Below, piece after piece: positions 25,699 through 35,095 of a stretch of 64,000 nt of DNA. The DNA is from Zhihengliuella flava (GTDB lineage: Bacteria > Actinomycetota > Actinomycetes > Actinomycetales > Micrococcaceae). Under the pieces are notes generated by a model that was given only the letters and a program-made list of their open reading frames with translations, was not told the origin of the DNA and searched no databases. The stretch is taken from NCBI RefSeq assembly GCF_015751895.1, contig NZ_JADOTZ010000001.1, positions 1,116,001 to 1,180,000 on the forward strand, in the 5' to 3' direction. Position numbers and translations under genes: made by a program. How positions within the stretch are numbered: the stretch's first letter is position 1; the number at the start of each line of letters is the position of its first letter.

Positions 25699-27102
25699 AT
25701 GAGTCAGAGCGATGCGCAGACCACCACGACCCTCCTCATTTTGGGCGCTTCCGGCGACCTGACCTCTCGCCTGCTGCTGCCCGGCCTCGCGACCCTCCTG
25801 ACCGTGGAGACGGATCGGCGGGTGCGCGTGCTTGGCTCCGACCTGCCGGACATGGACGAGGACGCGTGGCGCGACCGCGTGCGGGAGGCCTTCACGAAGG
25901 TCGACGCCGGCGCCGAGGCTGAACGGGTCCTTGGCGACACTGCCTACATCGCGGCCGATGCAACGGACGCGGATGGACTGCAGCGTGCCCTTGACGCCGC
26001 CGGCGACGGCCCGCTGGTCATCTACTGTGCGCTGCCACCGCAGATCACGGCCAAGGCGTGCGCCGCGTTGGCCAACGTCAGCTTGCCCGAGCAGACCACG
26101 CTCGCCTTGGAAAAGCCGTTCGGGTACGACGCCGACTCCGCCCGAGAGCTCAATCGGACCCTCGCCCGCTCCGTGCCGGAAGAGCGGGTCTTCCGAATCG
26201 ACCACTTCTTGGGCCTCTACACGGTGCTAAACCTCTTGGGCCTGCGGTTCACCAACCGACTGTTCGAGCCGGTCTGGAACCGGGACTCGATCGAATCGGT
26301 GGAGATCATCTACGACGAGATGGTGACGCTTGAGGGCCGCGCCGGGTACTTCGACCACGCCGGCGCCCTCCGAGACATGATTCAGTCCCACCTTCTGCAG
26401 GTCATGGCGGTCGTCGCGATGGATCCTCCCGCCAGCGTCGGCGAGCGGGACCTGCGCGATGCGATCGGGCAAGTGCTACGCGCGGCCCGCATCGTCGACC
26501 CGGCGGAGCATTCCCGCCGCGCCCGTTACACCGCCGGGTCCATCGGCGAGCGCGAGGTCCCGGATTACACGGCCGAGGAGGGCGTGGATCCGGACCTCGG
26601 CACGGAGACGCTAGCGGAGGTTCAGGTGGACATCGCCAACCACCGCTGGGCTGGCGTGCCCTTCATCCTGCGCAGCGGGAAGGCCTTCGGCGAGATTCGC
26701 AAGCGGGTGGTGATCCACTTCAAGCCGCCAGCACACATCCCCGACGGCCTATTGGGCCAAGACACACCGGACTCGCTGACCATCGACCTCCGGCCCGACT
26801 CTTTCACGCTGTCCCTCACCACGAACGGTGCGGGCGACGCGTTTACGCTCGGCCGCACGGACCTGACCGGACAACTCGGCGGGGGCCAGTTGGAACCCTA
26901 CGGCGAGGTCCTGTCCTCCATGCTGGATGCCAACCCCCGGTTGGCCGTGCGCGGCGATGCGGCGGAAGAGTGCTGGCGGATCCTCGAACCCGTCCAGCGC
27001 GCGTGGGACGCGGACGACGTCCCGCTGGAGGAATACCCTGCCGGCTCGCAGGGCCCTTCGAGCTGGCCCACGGCGGGCGCATCCGGCGCGCGTCAAAGCT
27101 AG
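25699..27102 (+). CDS. Divergent glucose-6-phosphate dehydrogenase-like protein
   Basis: The 467-residue protein has the G6PDH architecture: a Rossmann dinucleotide loop 'LILGASGDLTSRLLLPGL', 'LEKPFGYDADSARELN', the catalytic neighbourhood 'RIDHFLGLYTVLNLLGLRF', and 'HAGALRDMIQSHLLQVMA'. In standard enzymes the motif reads RIDHYLGKE; here the substrate-binding Lys is Leu and the next Glu is Tyr, while the Asp-His pair and the later catalytic His (SHLLQ) are kept. The KRKL after GDLT is also replaced by SRLL. It may be an active paralogue with a different substrate preference or a weakened enzyme. Its TAG shares the CTAG tetranucleotide with the stop of the convergent ggt gene. AGGAG lies very close before ATG 25699. 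Confidence 0.8.
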   Translation: MSQSDAQTTTTLLILGASGDLTSRLLLPGLATLLTVETDRRVRVLGSDLPDMDEDAWRDRVREAFTKVDAGAEAERVLGDTAYIAADATDADGLQRALDAAGDGPLVIYCALPPQITAKACAALANVSLPEQTTLALEKPFGYDADSARELNRTLARSVPEERVFRIDHFLGLYTVLNLLGLRFTNRLFEPVWNRDSIESVEIIYDEMVTLEGRAGYFDHAGALRDMIQSHLLQVMAVVAMDPPASVGERDLRDAIGQVLRAARIVDPAEHSRRARYTAGSIGEREVPDYTAEEGVDPDLGTETLAEVQVDIANHRWAGVPFILRSGKAFGEIRKRVVIHFKPPAHIPDGLLGQDTPDSLTIDLRPDSFTLSLTTNGAGDAFTLGRTDLTGQLGGGQLEPYGEVLSSMLDANPRLAVRGDAAEECWRILEPVQRAWDADDVPLEEYPAGSQGPSSWPTAGASGARQS

Positions 27103-28799
27103 GGGGCGTCGACGGTGTGCGCCGCTTCGCGGCGAGAGTCATTGGCGCCCGTGACGCTGCCGGAGGCGTAGTCGATCTCCAACGCCTGCACCGATCCAAA
27201 CACCGCATCGAGCCGCCCCGTGACCCGGCTGTCCCAGCCGCGGCGTTGGATCAGCGCGGCCACATCGGCGGAGGCGGGCGACTCGAGCGCTAGGGTGCCA
27301 TCCTGCAGGTGGTGTCTCGGCGCATCGATCGCCTCCTGCAGTGGGGCGTCCTGCAGTGCCCACGGCACCAGGACGGAGGTGAGAATGTTCGGAATCTGGT
27401 GACCGCCCGGGCTGCCCAAGGCCAAGACCGGCCGCCCCTCGCCGTCCAACACCATGGTCGGCGCCGCCCAACTCACCGACTTACGGCCCGGCGAGGGCCG
27501 ATTCGCCGCGCTCGGGTCAGAGGTGAACCGGGAGAGCTGATTGTTCAGGAAAAAACCTCCCACGCTTTCGGTGGTCCCACCGCCCCAAAAATTGGTGATG
27601 GTGTTGGTCATCGAGATGGTGAAGCCGTCAGAGTCGACCACGCTGAGGTGGGTGGTGTTTCCGGCGACGATCTCAGCCGGTTCGTTCGCCGCGCTGCCCC
27701 CACGGGGTGCCGCGGCGGGTTCGACGACGGACTCAGCCAGTTGCGCATTCCGGGCGGCATCCGTCATGGCGTCCGTGGAGACGTCCACGAAGCGCTGGTC
27801 ACCGAAACGCGTGGCCACATTGTCCTCAGCCACAGTCCATCCCGCCGACAGCGTGTCAATGTAATCGGCGGACCCCGGGGCGTGGTCCGCGGCGCCGGCG
27901 GCCTCACCGATTTGAAGCATCTGGATGACCGCCGCTCCCGGCAACGCCGGGGCCATCGAGACCAGCTCATACTCGCCGAATTCCCCGCGGACCGGTTCCA
28001 GTTTCTCCGTCTCATAGGCCGCTAGCGAGGCTCGATCGATCCCCTCGACCGCGGCGAGCTGATCCGCCAAGCTACCGGTATAGAACGCGTCCGCGCCCTC
28101 AGCCGCCAAGACCTCCATGAACCGGGCCAGTTCCTCCTGCACCAACTGATCCCCCTCGCCCACGCGCCCGAACCCGGACTCAAACTGTTCCAGGCCCGCC
28201 ACGGCGGCCGGACCGGCGTCGGACTCAATCCGGTGCGCCAAGAACGGCGTCACCGCAAACCCCTCCCGGGCCACGTCAATGGCGGGTTGCAGCACCTCGG
28301 ACCATTCCAGTTCGCCATGTTCAGCGTGAAGGGTCGCCATGCCATCGACGAACCCGGGAATACCGGTGCCCGATTCCGGCACCTCCCCCGCCTCATTGAC
28401 GACCTCGCGGTAGTCGTAAGTGACCGGCTCGTGGCCGGCTTGCGCCAGCACGGCGGAACCGCCCCCGCCCATCCCGGAGGCAAAGGGTTCGACGACGGCG
28501 ACGGCGAACGCGGTGGCCACGGCGGCATCGGCCGCGTTGCCGCCAGCGTTCAACATCTGCACTCCAGCGTCCACCGCCGCGGGATGGGCCGCTGCGACCC
28601 CGTGCTCCTGCAGCAGCCGCTCAGCCTCAGCAGGCTCACTCGCCGGCGCGGACTCGCTGGCTGGGGCGCTGGGACTCGGGGCAACGGGTGCTGACGAGCT
28701 AGGGGTCGCGGAACGCGGATCAGGCTCCGGGGCCGGTGCGGAGCACGCCACGGTGGCCAAGAGCAGGACAGTGACGGTGACGGGGGCAGTTCTCTTCAT
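27099..28799 (-). CDS. ggt: Gamma-glutamyltranspeptidase, exported
   Basis: The 566-residue exported protein has a signal peptide with a Cys at residue 19 (LLLATVAC, an imperfect lipobox), then a Pro/Ser/Ala linker. GGT segments follow: 'HPAAVDAGVQMLNAGGNAADAAVATAF' and 'VEPFASGMGGGGSAVL'. The autocatalytic cleavage and nucleophile site 'NTTHLSVVD' (Thr382) and 'SPGGHQIPN' are also present. GGT removes gamma-glutamyl groups from glutathione or other gamma-glutamyl peptides, here outside the cell. GAGGAAGG precedes the ATG. Overlapping stop codons with the G6PDH-like gene leave no room for a terminator between the two. Confidence 0.92.
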   Translation of the reverse strand: MKRTAPVTVTVLLLATVACSAPAPEPDPRSATPSSSAPVAPSPSAPASESAPASEPAEAERLLQEHGVAAAHPAAVDAGVQMLNAGGNAADAAVATAFAVAVVEPFASGMGGGGSAVLAQAGHEPVTYDYREVVNEAGEVPESGTGIPGFVDGMATLHAEHGELEWSEVLQPAIDVAREGFAVTPFLAHRIESDAGPAAVAGLEQFESGFGRVGEGDQLVQEELARFMEVLAAEGADAFYTGSLADQLAAVEGIDRASLAAYETEKLEPVRGEFGEYELVSMAPALPGAAVIQMLQIGEAAGAADHAPGSADYIDTLSAGWTVAEDNVATRFGDQRFVDVSTDAMTDAARNAQLAESVVEPAAAPRGGSAANEPAEIVAGNTTHLSVVDSDGFTISMTNTITNFWGGGTTESVGGFFLNNQLSRFTSDPSAANRPSPGRKSVSWAAPTMVLDGEGRPVLALGSPGGHQIPNILTSVLVPWALQDAPLQEAIDAPRHHLQDGTLALESPASADVAALIQRRGWDSRVTGRLDAVFGSVQALEIDYASGSVTGANDSRREAAHTVDAP

Positions 28800-28911
28800 G
28801 CGGGGCCTTCCTCGTTTTTCCGGCCAGGGCCACGGATCAGCGCGCCGTGGCGACCCTCAGGCGTGGTGTCCCGGCTCTCATCCGGGCCGCTGCCCCATTG
28901 CAACACGTCAA

Positions 28912-28930
28912 CCTGAACGCAGCATTCAGG
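28912..28930. promoter_or_regulatory. Inverted repeat in the divergent ggt / DUF418 promoter region
   Basis: CCTGAA-N7-TTCAGG lies in the 196-bp gap between two divergent genes, immediately before a possible plus-strand -10 (TAGGAT at about 28939). It may be an operator; nothing further can be said. Confidence 0.3.
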
Positions 28931-28995
28931 CCCGTACCCTAGGATCAACATCAATCACCGTTGGCCTTCCGATCAGTCAGGCGGGACCTCGCCCC

Positions 28996-30099
28996 ATGAC
29001 ACGCACCACCGCTTCCAGCCCGGCGCCCGGGTCCCACCCGGCGCGGCCGTCACTGGGCCGTGTGGCAGCGCTCGACGCCGCCCGGGCGGTCGCGATCGTC
29101 GGCATGATGGCCGTCAACGTCGGGCCCCGTGATGTCGAGGGACCCGTTGGACTGCTCTATCAACTCCCGGCCGGGCGCGCGTCCTTATTGTTCATGGTGC
29201 TCGCCGGCGTCGGCATGTCCATCTTGACCCGCACGGCCCGGCAGCCGGGAGGACACCTGCCGTGGCAGACCATTCTGTGGCGGGCCGCCCTGCTGCTGGT
29301 GGGCGGGCTGGCGCTGCAGATGCTGGACCACGAGGTCAGCGTGATTCTGCCTACCTACGGTTTTCTGTTCCTGATCTGCATGCCGTTATTGCGGCGCTCC
29401 AACCTGACCCTGGCCGTCATCGCAACAGCCTCGACCCTGGCGGGTCCGCTGATCTGGTTGCTGGCCCAACGCGCGACGGGACAGACGTACGATTTCACGC
29501 AGCCGGTCCTCGCGGACGCGCCTCGGGACATCCTCGAGGGAATTGTGCTCTCCGGCTCCTACCCCGCCGTCGTCTGGATCGCCCCGTTCGTGCTCGGCCT
29601 GCTCTTGGGCCGCGCCGACTTGCGGGCCCGCCGCGTCCAAGTGCGCCTGGCCGTCGCGGGAGCGGCCACGGCGCTGATCGCCTACGTGCTCTCCCAGATC
29701 CTAATTGTCCTTCTTGGCGAACCGAGCGAGCCCGCGGGGTGGACCAAGCTCGTCTCCGCCGTCGACCACTCGCAAATGCCGTTGTGGCTCATCTCCGGCA
29801 CCGGAAGCGCCGTGTTGATCCTGGGGATCTTCCTGTTGGCCGAGGACGTCGTCGCCCGGCGCTTGAAATTCCTGTGCGCTGCCGGGCGGCTCTCCCTGAC
29901 GGTCTACGTCGGCCATTTGCTGGTGCTCGCCGCGTGGGTCCGCCCAGAACCGCACACCCTAGCCGAGGGCATCCTCATCACCCTCGTCATGGCCGTGGCC
30001 GCGTTGATCTTCGCGTCCGTCTGGACGCGCTTCTTCGCCACGGGCCCGCTCGAGTTCCTGTTCCGCTGGCCGCGATCCCGCAGCTCGTCCCGCGGCTAG
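28996..30099 (+). CDS. DUF418/HGSNAT-like acyltransferase-type membrane protein
   Basis: The 367-residue protein has about nine to ten helices. It opens with 'RVAALDAARAVAIVGMMAVNVGP', the RLxxLDxxRGxA motif of the DUF1624/HGSNAT acyltransferase group, and ends with a DUF418-like half 'RRLKFLCAAGRLSLTVYVGHLLVLAAWV'. Relatives are thought to acylate sugars or other cell-envelope substrates. The substrate is unknown. ATG 28996 is used because longer frames cross the ggt promoter and are not conserved. Confidence 0.78.
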   Translation: MTRTTASSPAPGSHPARPSLGRVAALDAARAVAIVGMMAVNVGPRDVEGPVGLLYQLPAGRASLLFMVLAGVGMSILTRTARQPGGHLPWQTILWRAALLLVGGLALQMLDHEVSVILPTYGFLFLICMPLLRRSNLTLAVIATASTLAGPLIWLLAQRATGQTYDFTQPVLADAPRDILEGIVLSGSYPAVVWIAPFVLGLLLGRADLRARRVQVRLAVAGAATALIAYVLSQILIVLLGEPSEPAGWTKLVSAVDHSQMPLWLISGTGSAVLILGIFLLAEDVVARRLKFLCAAGRLSLTVYVGHLLVLAAWVRPEPHTLAEGILITLVMAVAALIFASVWTRFFATGPLEFLFRWPRSRSSSRG

Positions 30100-30136
30100 G
30101 CACGGGCGCGGCGGACCCGGCGACGACAGCCCGCGG

Positions 30137-32065
30137 CTACATCTCCGCCTTACCGCGCCGCCAATAGCCCATGAAGGACACCTGCTTGCGGTTGATGCCC
30201 GCGTCTCGCACCAAGTAACGGCGCAGTTCCTTAATGGTTCCGGCCTCCCCGGCGAGCCACGCATAGAAGGGCGCATCGGCCGCCTGGGCCGGCTCCCACA
30301 AGATGGTCTCGTCGATGTCAACGTCTTCGGGTTCCTGCCCGGCCACCACTGCGCCCGCGGCCGGGATGGCGACGGCGCCTCGCACCGCCGTGCCGAGGAG
30401 CTCACCATGGGGGCGGGAGCCGCGCGGCAGCCACTGCACGGAGACTCCCGATCGGGTGAACGAGCCCTGGATATCGTCCACGCTGGGGACCTCGATGAAC
30501 GCATTGCCGGTCATGCCCGGCGGCAGGGTCTCGAGGATGGAACAGATGGCCGGTGCCGCCGTCTCATCCCCAGCCAGCAGGATGCGGCGCGCGGAGCCCG
30601 GTTTGAACTCGATCCCCGCGTAGTCCGGCTTCACCAAATGCTTGTTCGGGCCGATCATGGTGACGTGCTGGCCCGGCTCCGCCTCGGCGGCCCAGACCGA
30701 GGCCGGACCGCCGACCAGCTTGCCGTTCTCCCGGGCCACGTGCAGCACGAAGTCGATGTCGATCTCCGCGTACTCGCCGACATTGCCGGGATGCCCGGGC
30801 GCGCGGAACGAGCGGATGGAATAGGTCCGCATCCAGCCGCGATCCGCGGGGTCCTTTTGCAGCCAATGCCGGTACCAGCCGGTCACGTCTGCCTCGGCAA
30901 TGCGGCCGTCAGGACGCAGGCGCGCAAAATGGTCCGCGCTGGCCTCCGGCCCCGGGATGACCAGCTTGATGCGCAGGTCCAACGGGTGCCCGCCGGTCCC
31001 GAAGTGCTCAAGGTCCGGCCCCGTGAACGTCACACGCCGGTAATTGGGGCTGATGGTGGTGGCGGCGACGGTGGTCAGCGTGAACGCGAGCGCTTGGCAG
31101 GCCTCCAACGCCGGCTTCAGCCCGTCATCGTTCAGATCGCCGGTAGGTGCCTCGGCCGGCGACGCGGCGCTAACGGTAGTGGGCGCATCCTGCGGGGCGT
31201 TCAACTGCGGCAGGGTTCCCGTCGAGCGGCCCCCGGCCGCCGCCCGTGAGGCGTTCTCATCGTGGTTTGTCCCGCGCACCACCCGGTTGCGTCCAATCGG
31301 CAGCACCAAGGGGGTGCCAGCCACCGGATCGGGGATCACGCGCGAGGGCATGCCGAAGACGTCCTGCACCATCGTCTCCGTGACGACGGCGGCCGGGTGC
31401 CCTTGAGCGTAGATACCGCCCTCCTTCAAGGCGACGAGGTGATCCGCGTAGCGGGCCGCGAGGTTCAGGTCATGCAGCACGATCGCCACGGTGGTCCCGC
31501 GGCGGCGGTTCAGATCCGCGACCACGTCGAGAACCTCCAGCTGGTGCGCTACGTCGAGGTAGGTCGTCGGCTCGTCAAGCAGCAGCAGGTCCGTCTCCTG
31601 GGCCAGCGCCATGGCGATCCACACGCGCTGGCGCTGGCCGCCCGACAGCTCGTCAATCGCGCGGTCCGCCAACTCCTCGGTGCCCGTGGCGTGCATGGCG
31701 CGCGCCACGGCGTCGTCGTCCTCGCCGGACCAGCGGCGGAACCAGCCCTGATGCGGGTAACGGCCCCGCCCCACCAGCTCGCGCACGGTGATGCCGTCCG
31801 GGGCGATCGGCGTCTGCGGCAGCAGGCCGAGCACCTTGGCGATCTCCCGCGCCGGCTGGGTATGAATGTCCTTGCCGTCCAGCACCACGGAGCCGGCCGA
31901 GGGCTTGAGCAGCCGGGAGAGCCCACGCAACAACGTGGACTTGCCGCAGCCATTGGCGCCCACAATCATGGTCACTTCGCCGGTGGGCAGCTCCAGGCTG
32001 AGATCGTTGACGATCATCGACTTGTCATACCCCAGGCTCAGGGCCTGGGCTTGCAGTTGGGCCAT
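30137..32065 (-). CDS. Iron-siderophore ABC transporter ATPase fused to a siderophore-interacting (SIP) reductase domain
   Basis: The protein has 642 residues in two parts. Residues 1-265 are a FepC-type ATPase: Walker A GANGCGKST (36-44), Q-loop LLPQTP, signature LSGGQRQRVW, Walker B LLLLDEPTTYLD and H-loop LHD. A variable linker (about 270-345, Ala/Pro/Asp-rich) follows. The C-terminal 290 residues are a SIP/ViuB domain with the flavin motif RTYSIRSFR, the NAD(P)H-binding LLAGDETAAPAI and the family tail 'WLAGEAGTIKELRRYL ... GYWRRGKAE'. The ATPase powers uptake of the ferric siderophore, and the SIP domain would reduce or strip the iron in the cytoplasm. One polypeptide thus joins import and release. 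It starts two bases after the permease stop. Confidence 0.92.
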   Translation of the reverse strand: MAQLQAQALSLGYDKSMIVNDLSLELPTGEVTMIVGANGCGKSTLLRGLSRLLKPSAGSVVLDGKDIHTQPAREIAKVLGLLPQTPIAPDGITVRELVGRGRYPHQGWFRRWSGEDDDAVARAMHATGTEELADRAIDELSGGQRQRVWIAMALAQETDLLLLDEPTTYLDVAHQLEVLDVVADLNRRRGTTVAIVLHDLNLAARYADHLVALKEGGIYAQGHPAAVVTETMVQDVFGMPSRVIPDPVAGTPLVLPIGRNRVVRGTNHDENASRAAAGGRSTGTLPQLNAPQDAPTTVSAASPAEAPTGDLNDDGLKPALEACQALAFTLTTVAATTISPNYRRVTFTGPDLEHFGTGGHPLDLRIKLVIPGPEASADHFARLRPDGRIAEADVTGWYRHWLQKDPADRGWMRTYSIRSFRAPGHPGNVGEYAEIDIDFVLHVARENGKLVGGPASVWAAEAEPGQHVTMIGPNKHLVKPDYAGIEFKPGSARRILLAGDETAAPAICSILETLPPGMTGNAFIEVPSVDDIQGSFTRSGVSVQWLPRGSRPHGELLGTAVRGAVAIPAAGAVVAGQEPEDVDIDETILWEPAQAADAPFYAWLAGEAGTIKELRRYLVRDAGINRKQVSFMGYWRRGKAEM

Positions 32066-32066
32066 G

Positions 32067-33188
32067 TCAGCCTCCCATTCCTTGTTTGTTGGAGCGCACC
32101 AGCAACCACAGCAGGAACGGCGCGCCGAGCGCACCGGTGATGACCCCTGCCGGGAGGGTGACGTCCCCGAAGAGATTGGCTCCAGCAAAGTCGGCGGCGA
32201 GCACCAGCGCCGCGCCAACCAGTGCGGAGGCCACAAAATTGGTGCGGTGCGTCAGGAGGCGGGCCAGCGGTCCCGCCAAGAACGCGACGAACGCGAGCGG
32301 CCCGGTGACCGCAATGGTGCACGCGCTGAGGGCGACGCCGAGCACCACGAGCGCGGCGCGGGTGCCCCGCACGTTGAGGCCCAAGCTGGTGGCCGCGTCA
32401 TCGCCCAGTTCCAGGATCCTCAGCTTCGAAACCGCCAGGGCCGTGAGCGGGGCGAGCACGACGAGGCAGGCCGCCAGCACGGCCGCCCGGTCCCACGTGC
32501 TGGAGCTCAGGGAGCCCACGAGCCAGTGCAGCGCGTCGCCCGCCGCACGCACATCGGTGCGGGTCAGCAAATAGTTCATGACGGCCTGAAGCATCGCGGC
32601 CGCGCCAATGCCGATGAGGATAAAGCGTCCACCGGTGTTCTTACCGCTTTCCGCCATGAAGTACACGAACAGTGCCACCACGAGGCCACCGGCGAATGCG
32701 AACAGGCTCAGCGCCGGCCCAGTGATTCCGAGCGCCAGCATGCCGGCGACCGCCGCGGTCGCCGCACCGTAGCCCACACCGATGACATCGGGGCTGGCCA
32801 GCGGATTGCGCAGCAGCGTCTGGAAGATGGTGCCGGACAGCCCCAGCGCGGCACCGGCGAGGGCACCGACGACGGCGGCCGGGCCGCGGTGCTCGGTCAC
32901 GATGAAGCTGAGCCCTGGCACGGTCTCCCCCGTCAGGATCAGCCACAGTTGATCGAGGTACACCACCGGATCACCGAGCACCACGCGGGCGATGAACAGG
33001 ACGATCACGGCGGCGATGAGCCCGGCCAGGACCCGGCGCACCCGGCGCGAGGCCCGCTGTGTGGCCGTACCGTCCGCACCGACGCTGGCACTCAAGACGG
33101 CCTCACGGGTGGCGTTGGCGTCGGCGGGTGCGGTGGCGCTCGCGGTAGCGGCGCGGGACGCGGAGCGGGAACTAGCGCGCTGGAACAT
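32067..33188 (-). CDS. FecCD-family iron-siderophore permease (second subunit)
   Basis: The 373-residue membrane protein has about ten helices and the family segments 'GPAAVVGALAGAALGLSGTIFQTLLRNPLASPDVIGVGYGA' and 'TGPLAFVAFLAGPLARLL', the coupling region to the ATPase. The N-terminal 60 residues are Ser/Ala/Thr-rich and probably cytoplasmic. ATG 33188 forms TAATG with the stop of the upstream permease, with AGGTGA at good distance; a GTG 36 bases earlier is less likely. It pairs with the upstream permease to form the channel. Confidence 0.93.
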   Translation of the reverse strand: MFQRASSRSASRAATASATAPADANATREAVLSASVGADGTATQRASRRVRRVLAGLIAAVIVLFIARVVLGDPVVYLDQLWLILTGETVPGLSFIVTEHRGPAAVVGALAGAALGLSGTIFQTLLRNPLASPDVIGVGYGAATAAVAGMLALGITGPALSLFAFAGGLVVALFVYFMAESGKNTGGRFILIGIGAAAMLQAVMNYLLTRTDVRAAGDALHWLVGSLSSSTWDRAAVLAACLVVLAPLTALAVSKLRILELGDDAATSLGLNVRGTRAALVVLGVALSACTIAVTGPLAFVAFLAGPLARLLTHRTNFVASALVGAALVLAADFAGANLFGDVTLPAGVITGALGAPFLLWLLVRSNKQGMGG

Positions 33189-34189
33189 TACAGGTTCACC
33201 TGCTTCCGGGTGCGGATCAGCCACATGAAGACGGGCGCGCCGATCACGGCCGTCATGACGCCCACCTGCACTTCGCTCGGCGGCAACACGATGCGGCCCA
33301 GCACGTCAGCGCCGAGCAGCAGCACCGGCCCGGCGAGCACACTCAACGGCAGCAGGACGCGGTAGTCGGAACCGACCATCAGGCGCAGCGCGTGCGGGAC
33401 AACGAGGCCGAGGAAGGCAATCGGTCCGGCCAGCGCCGTCGCTGCACCCGCGAGGAGGACGACGCCGAGTCCGGCGATGAGCCGCCCCCGGCCAACGCGC
33501 ACGCCCAGGCCCGTGGCGGCGTCGTCCCCCAACGCCAGCGCGTTAAACAAGCGCGTGGATCCGAGGATCAGCAACGCGCCGGCGGCGAAGAACGGCAACA
33601 GGGTGACGACGTCGGCCACGGACCGGGCGCCCAGCGTGCCCACCTGCCAGAAGCGGAACCCGTCCAGAGCCGTCTGGTCCAGCAACAGCACCGCGTGCAT
33701 GATCGAGCTGAGCCCGGCGGCCAACGCCGCGCCAGCCAGCGCGAGTTTGATGGGGGTCGCCCCCTCCCGCCCCAGGCTGGCCACGGCATAGATCACGACG
33801 GCGGCCGCGGCCGCGCCGACGAACGCGAACCAGATGTAGCCGGAGACGGTCGCCACCGAGAAAAAGTGGATACCCAGCACCACCGCGAGGGCCGCGCCCG
33901 CGTTGAGCCCGAGAATGCCGGGGTCAGCCAGCGGGTTGCGGGTCATCCCCTGCATCGCGGCGCCCGCCAGCGCCAGCGCCGCGCCCACCACGAGCCCGGT
34001 CACGGTGCGCGGGATGCGCGAGTGGATGATGACGTGGTCCGTGTTGGACGGATCGAAGGCGGTCAGGGCCTCAAACACCACGGCGGGACCGGTGGCGCGG
34101 GCTCCTACCGTGACGGAGAGCACAGCCAACACGACCACCGCAGCGGCCAGGAGCAGTGCCACGGCCGTGCCGCGCAACGTCTGGCTCAT
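33188..34189 (-). CDS. FecCD-family iron-siderophore permease (first subunit)
   Basis: The 333-residue permease has the motif 'RIPRTVTGLVVGAALALAGAAMQGMTRNPLADPGILGLNAGAAL' and 'AGPIAFLGLVVPHALRLMVG', and about ten helices. It is the first gene of permease-permease-ATPase/SIP. ATG 34189 is chosen because the upstream in-frame extension overlaps the divergent metallo-beta-lactamase-fold gene, whose start is only 26 bp away. The promoter of this operon must therefore lie partly inside that gene. Confidence 0.93.
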   Translation of the reverse strand: MSQTLRGTAVALLLAAAVVVLAVLSVTVGARATGPAVVFEALTAFDPSNTDHVIIHSRIPRTVTGLVVGAALALAGAAMQGMTRNPLADPGILGLNAGAALAVVLGIHFFSVATVSGYIWFAFVGAAAAAVVIYAVASLGREGATPIKLALAGAALAAGLSSIMHAVLLLDQTALDGFRFWQVGTLGARSVADVVTLLPFFAAGALLILGSTRLFNALALGDDAATGLGVRVGRGRLIAGLGVVLLAGAATALAGPIAFLGLVVPHALRLMVGSDYRVLLPLSVLAGPVLLLGADVLGRIVLPPSEVQVGVMTAVIGAPVFMWLIRTRKQVNL

Positions 34190-34215
34190 GCGTTGGTTCT
34201 CTCTAGACTGGTCAA

Positions 34216-35064
34216 ATGGTCGATCTTCACGCACCACAGCCCGTGTCAGCGTTTGCTTCATTGCTGCTGGCTCCCAACCCGTCGGCGATGACGCTCGACG
34301 GCACGCAATCTTACGCCGTTCGGTTCCCCGGGCATACCTCGCTGATCGTGGTGGACCCGGGGCCCGACGACGCCGGCCACGTGGCCGCTCTGGCCGCCCT
34401 GGGGGACGTGGCGCTGATCCTCATCACGCACCGACACCCGGACCACACCGCGGGGATCGACGCGCTGCACCAGCTCACCGGCGCGCCCGTGCGGGCCGTC
34501 CTCAGCGAGTTCTGCCGCCCTGCGGCGCCACCTCACCCGGCCCACAACACCCCGGCCGGGTTCGGTGAACCGCTGCGAGACGGGGAACTGATCACGGAAG
34601 CCGGCGTGAGCCTGCGCGTGGTAGCCACGCCCGGCCACACGTCCGATTCCGTGAGCTTCTTCCTGCCGGAAGACGGCCAGCACGGGGCGATGATCACCGG
34701 TGACACCATTTTGGGCCGCGGCACCACCATCCTGGACTTCCCCGACGGGACCCTGGGCGATTACCTCGCCTCGCTCGAGCGCCTGGCCGGGTTCGGCGCC
34801 GCCACCGTGTTGCCGGCTCACGGCGGCACCCTCCCCGACCTGGCCCGCATCGCCGGCGAGTATACGGCGCACCGCAACCAGCGGCTCGCCCAAGTGCGCG
34901 ACGCCGTCGAGCGGGTGGAGTCCGGGCACGACGACGGTTCCGCCGCGTCCGTGGCCGAGGTGACCGACGTCGTGTACGCGGACGTCGATCCCGCGGTGCG
35001 GGGCGCGGCGGAACACTCCGTGTCCGCGCAAGTGGCGTACCTGCGCGGGACTGAAGGCGCCTAA
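34216..35064 (+). CDS. Metallo-beta-lactamase-fold hydrolase
   Basis: The 282-residue protein has the HxHxDH metal motif as 'ITHRHPDHTAG', 'TPGHTSDSVSF', 'ITGDTILG' and 'LPAHGG', so a binuclear zinc site is expected. It resembles LACTB2-like/glyoxalase-II-like hydrolases; the substrate is unknown. A TAGACT ten bases before the ATG and the absence of a Shine-Dalgarno sequence suggest a leaderless transcript. It sits in opposite orientation between the siderophore binding protein gene and its permeases. That raises the possibility of a linked role such as siderophore ester hydrolysis, but this is only inference. Confidence 0.85.
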   Translation: MVDLHAPQPVSAFASLLLAPNPSAMTLDGTQSYAVRFPGHTSLIVVDPGPDDAGHVAALAALGDVALILITHRHPDHTAGIDALHQLTGAPVRAVLSEFCRPAAPPHPAHNTPAGFGEPLRDGELITEAGVSLRVVATPGHTSDSVSFFLPEDGQHGAMITGDTILGRGTTILDFPDGTLGDYLASLERLAGFGAATVLPAHGGTLPDLARIAGEYTAHRNQRLAQVRDAVERVESGHDDGSAASVAEVTDVVYADVDPAVRGAAEHSVSAQVAYLRGTEGA

Positions 35065-35095
35065 AGCCGACAAGCTCGGGGAGCTACCGCGTCGA

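Noticed and set aside
33188-34261. Longer N-terminus for the first siderophore permease
   Set aside because: It would overlap the start of the divergent hydrolase gene and adds a hydrophilic unconserved lead.
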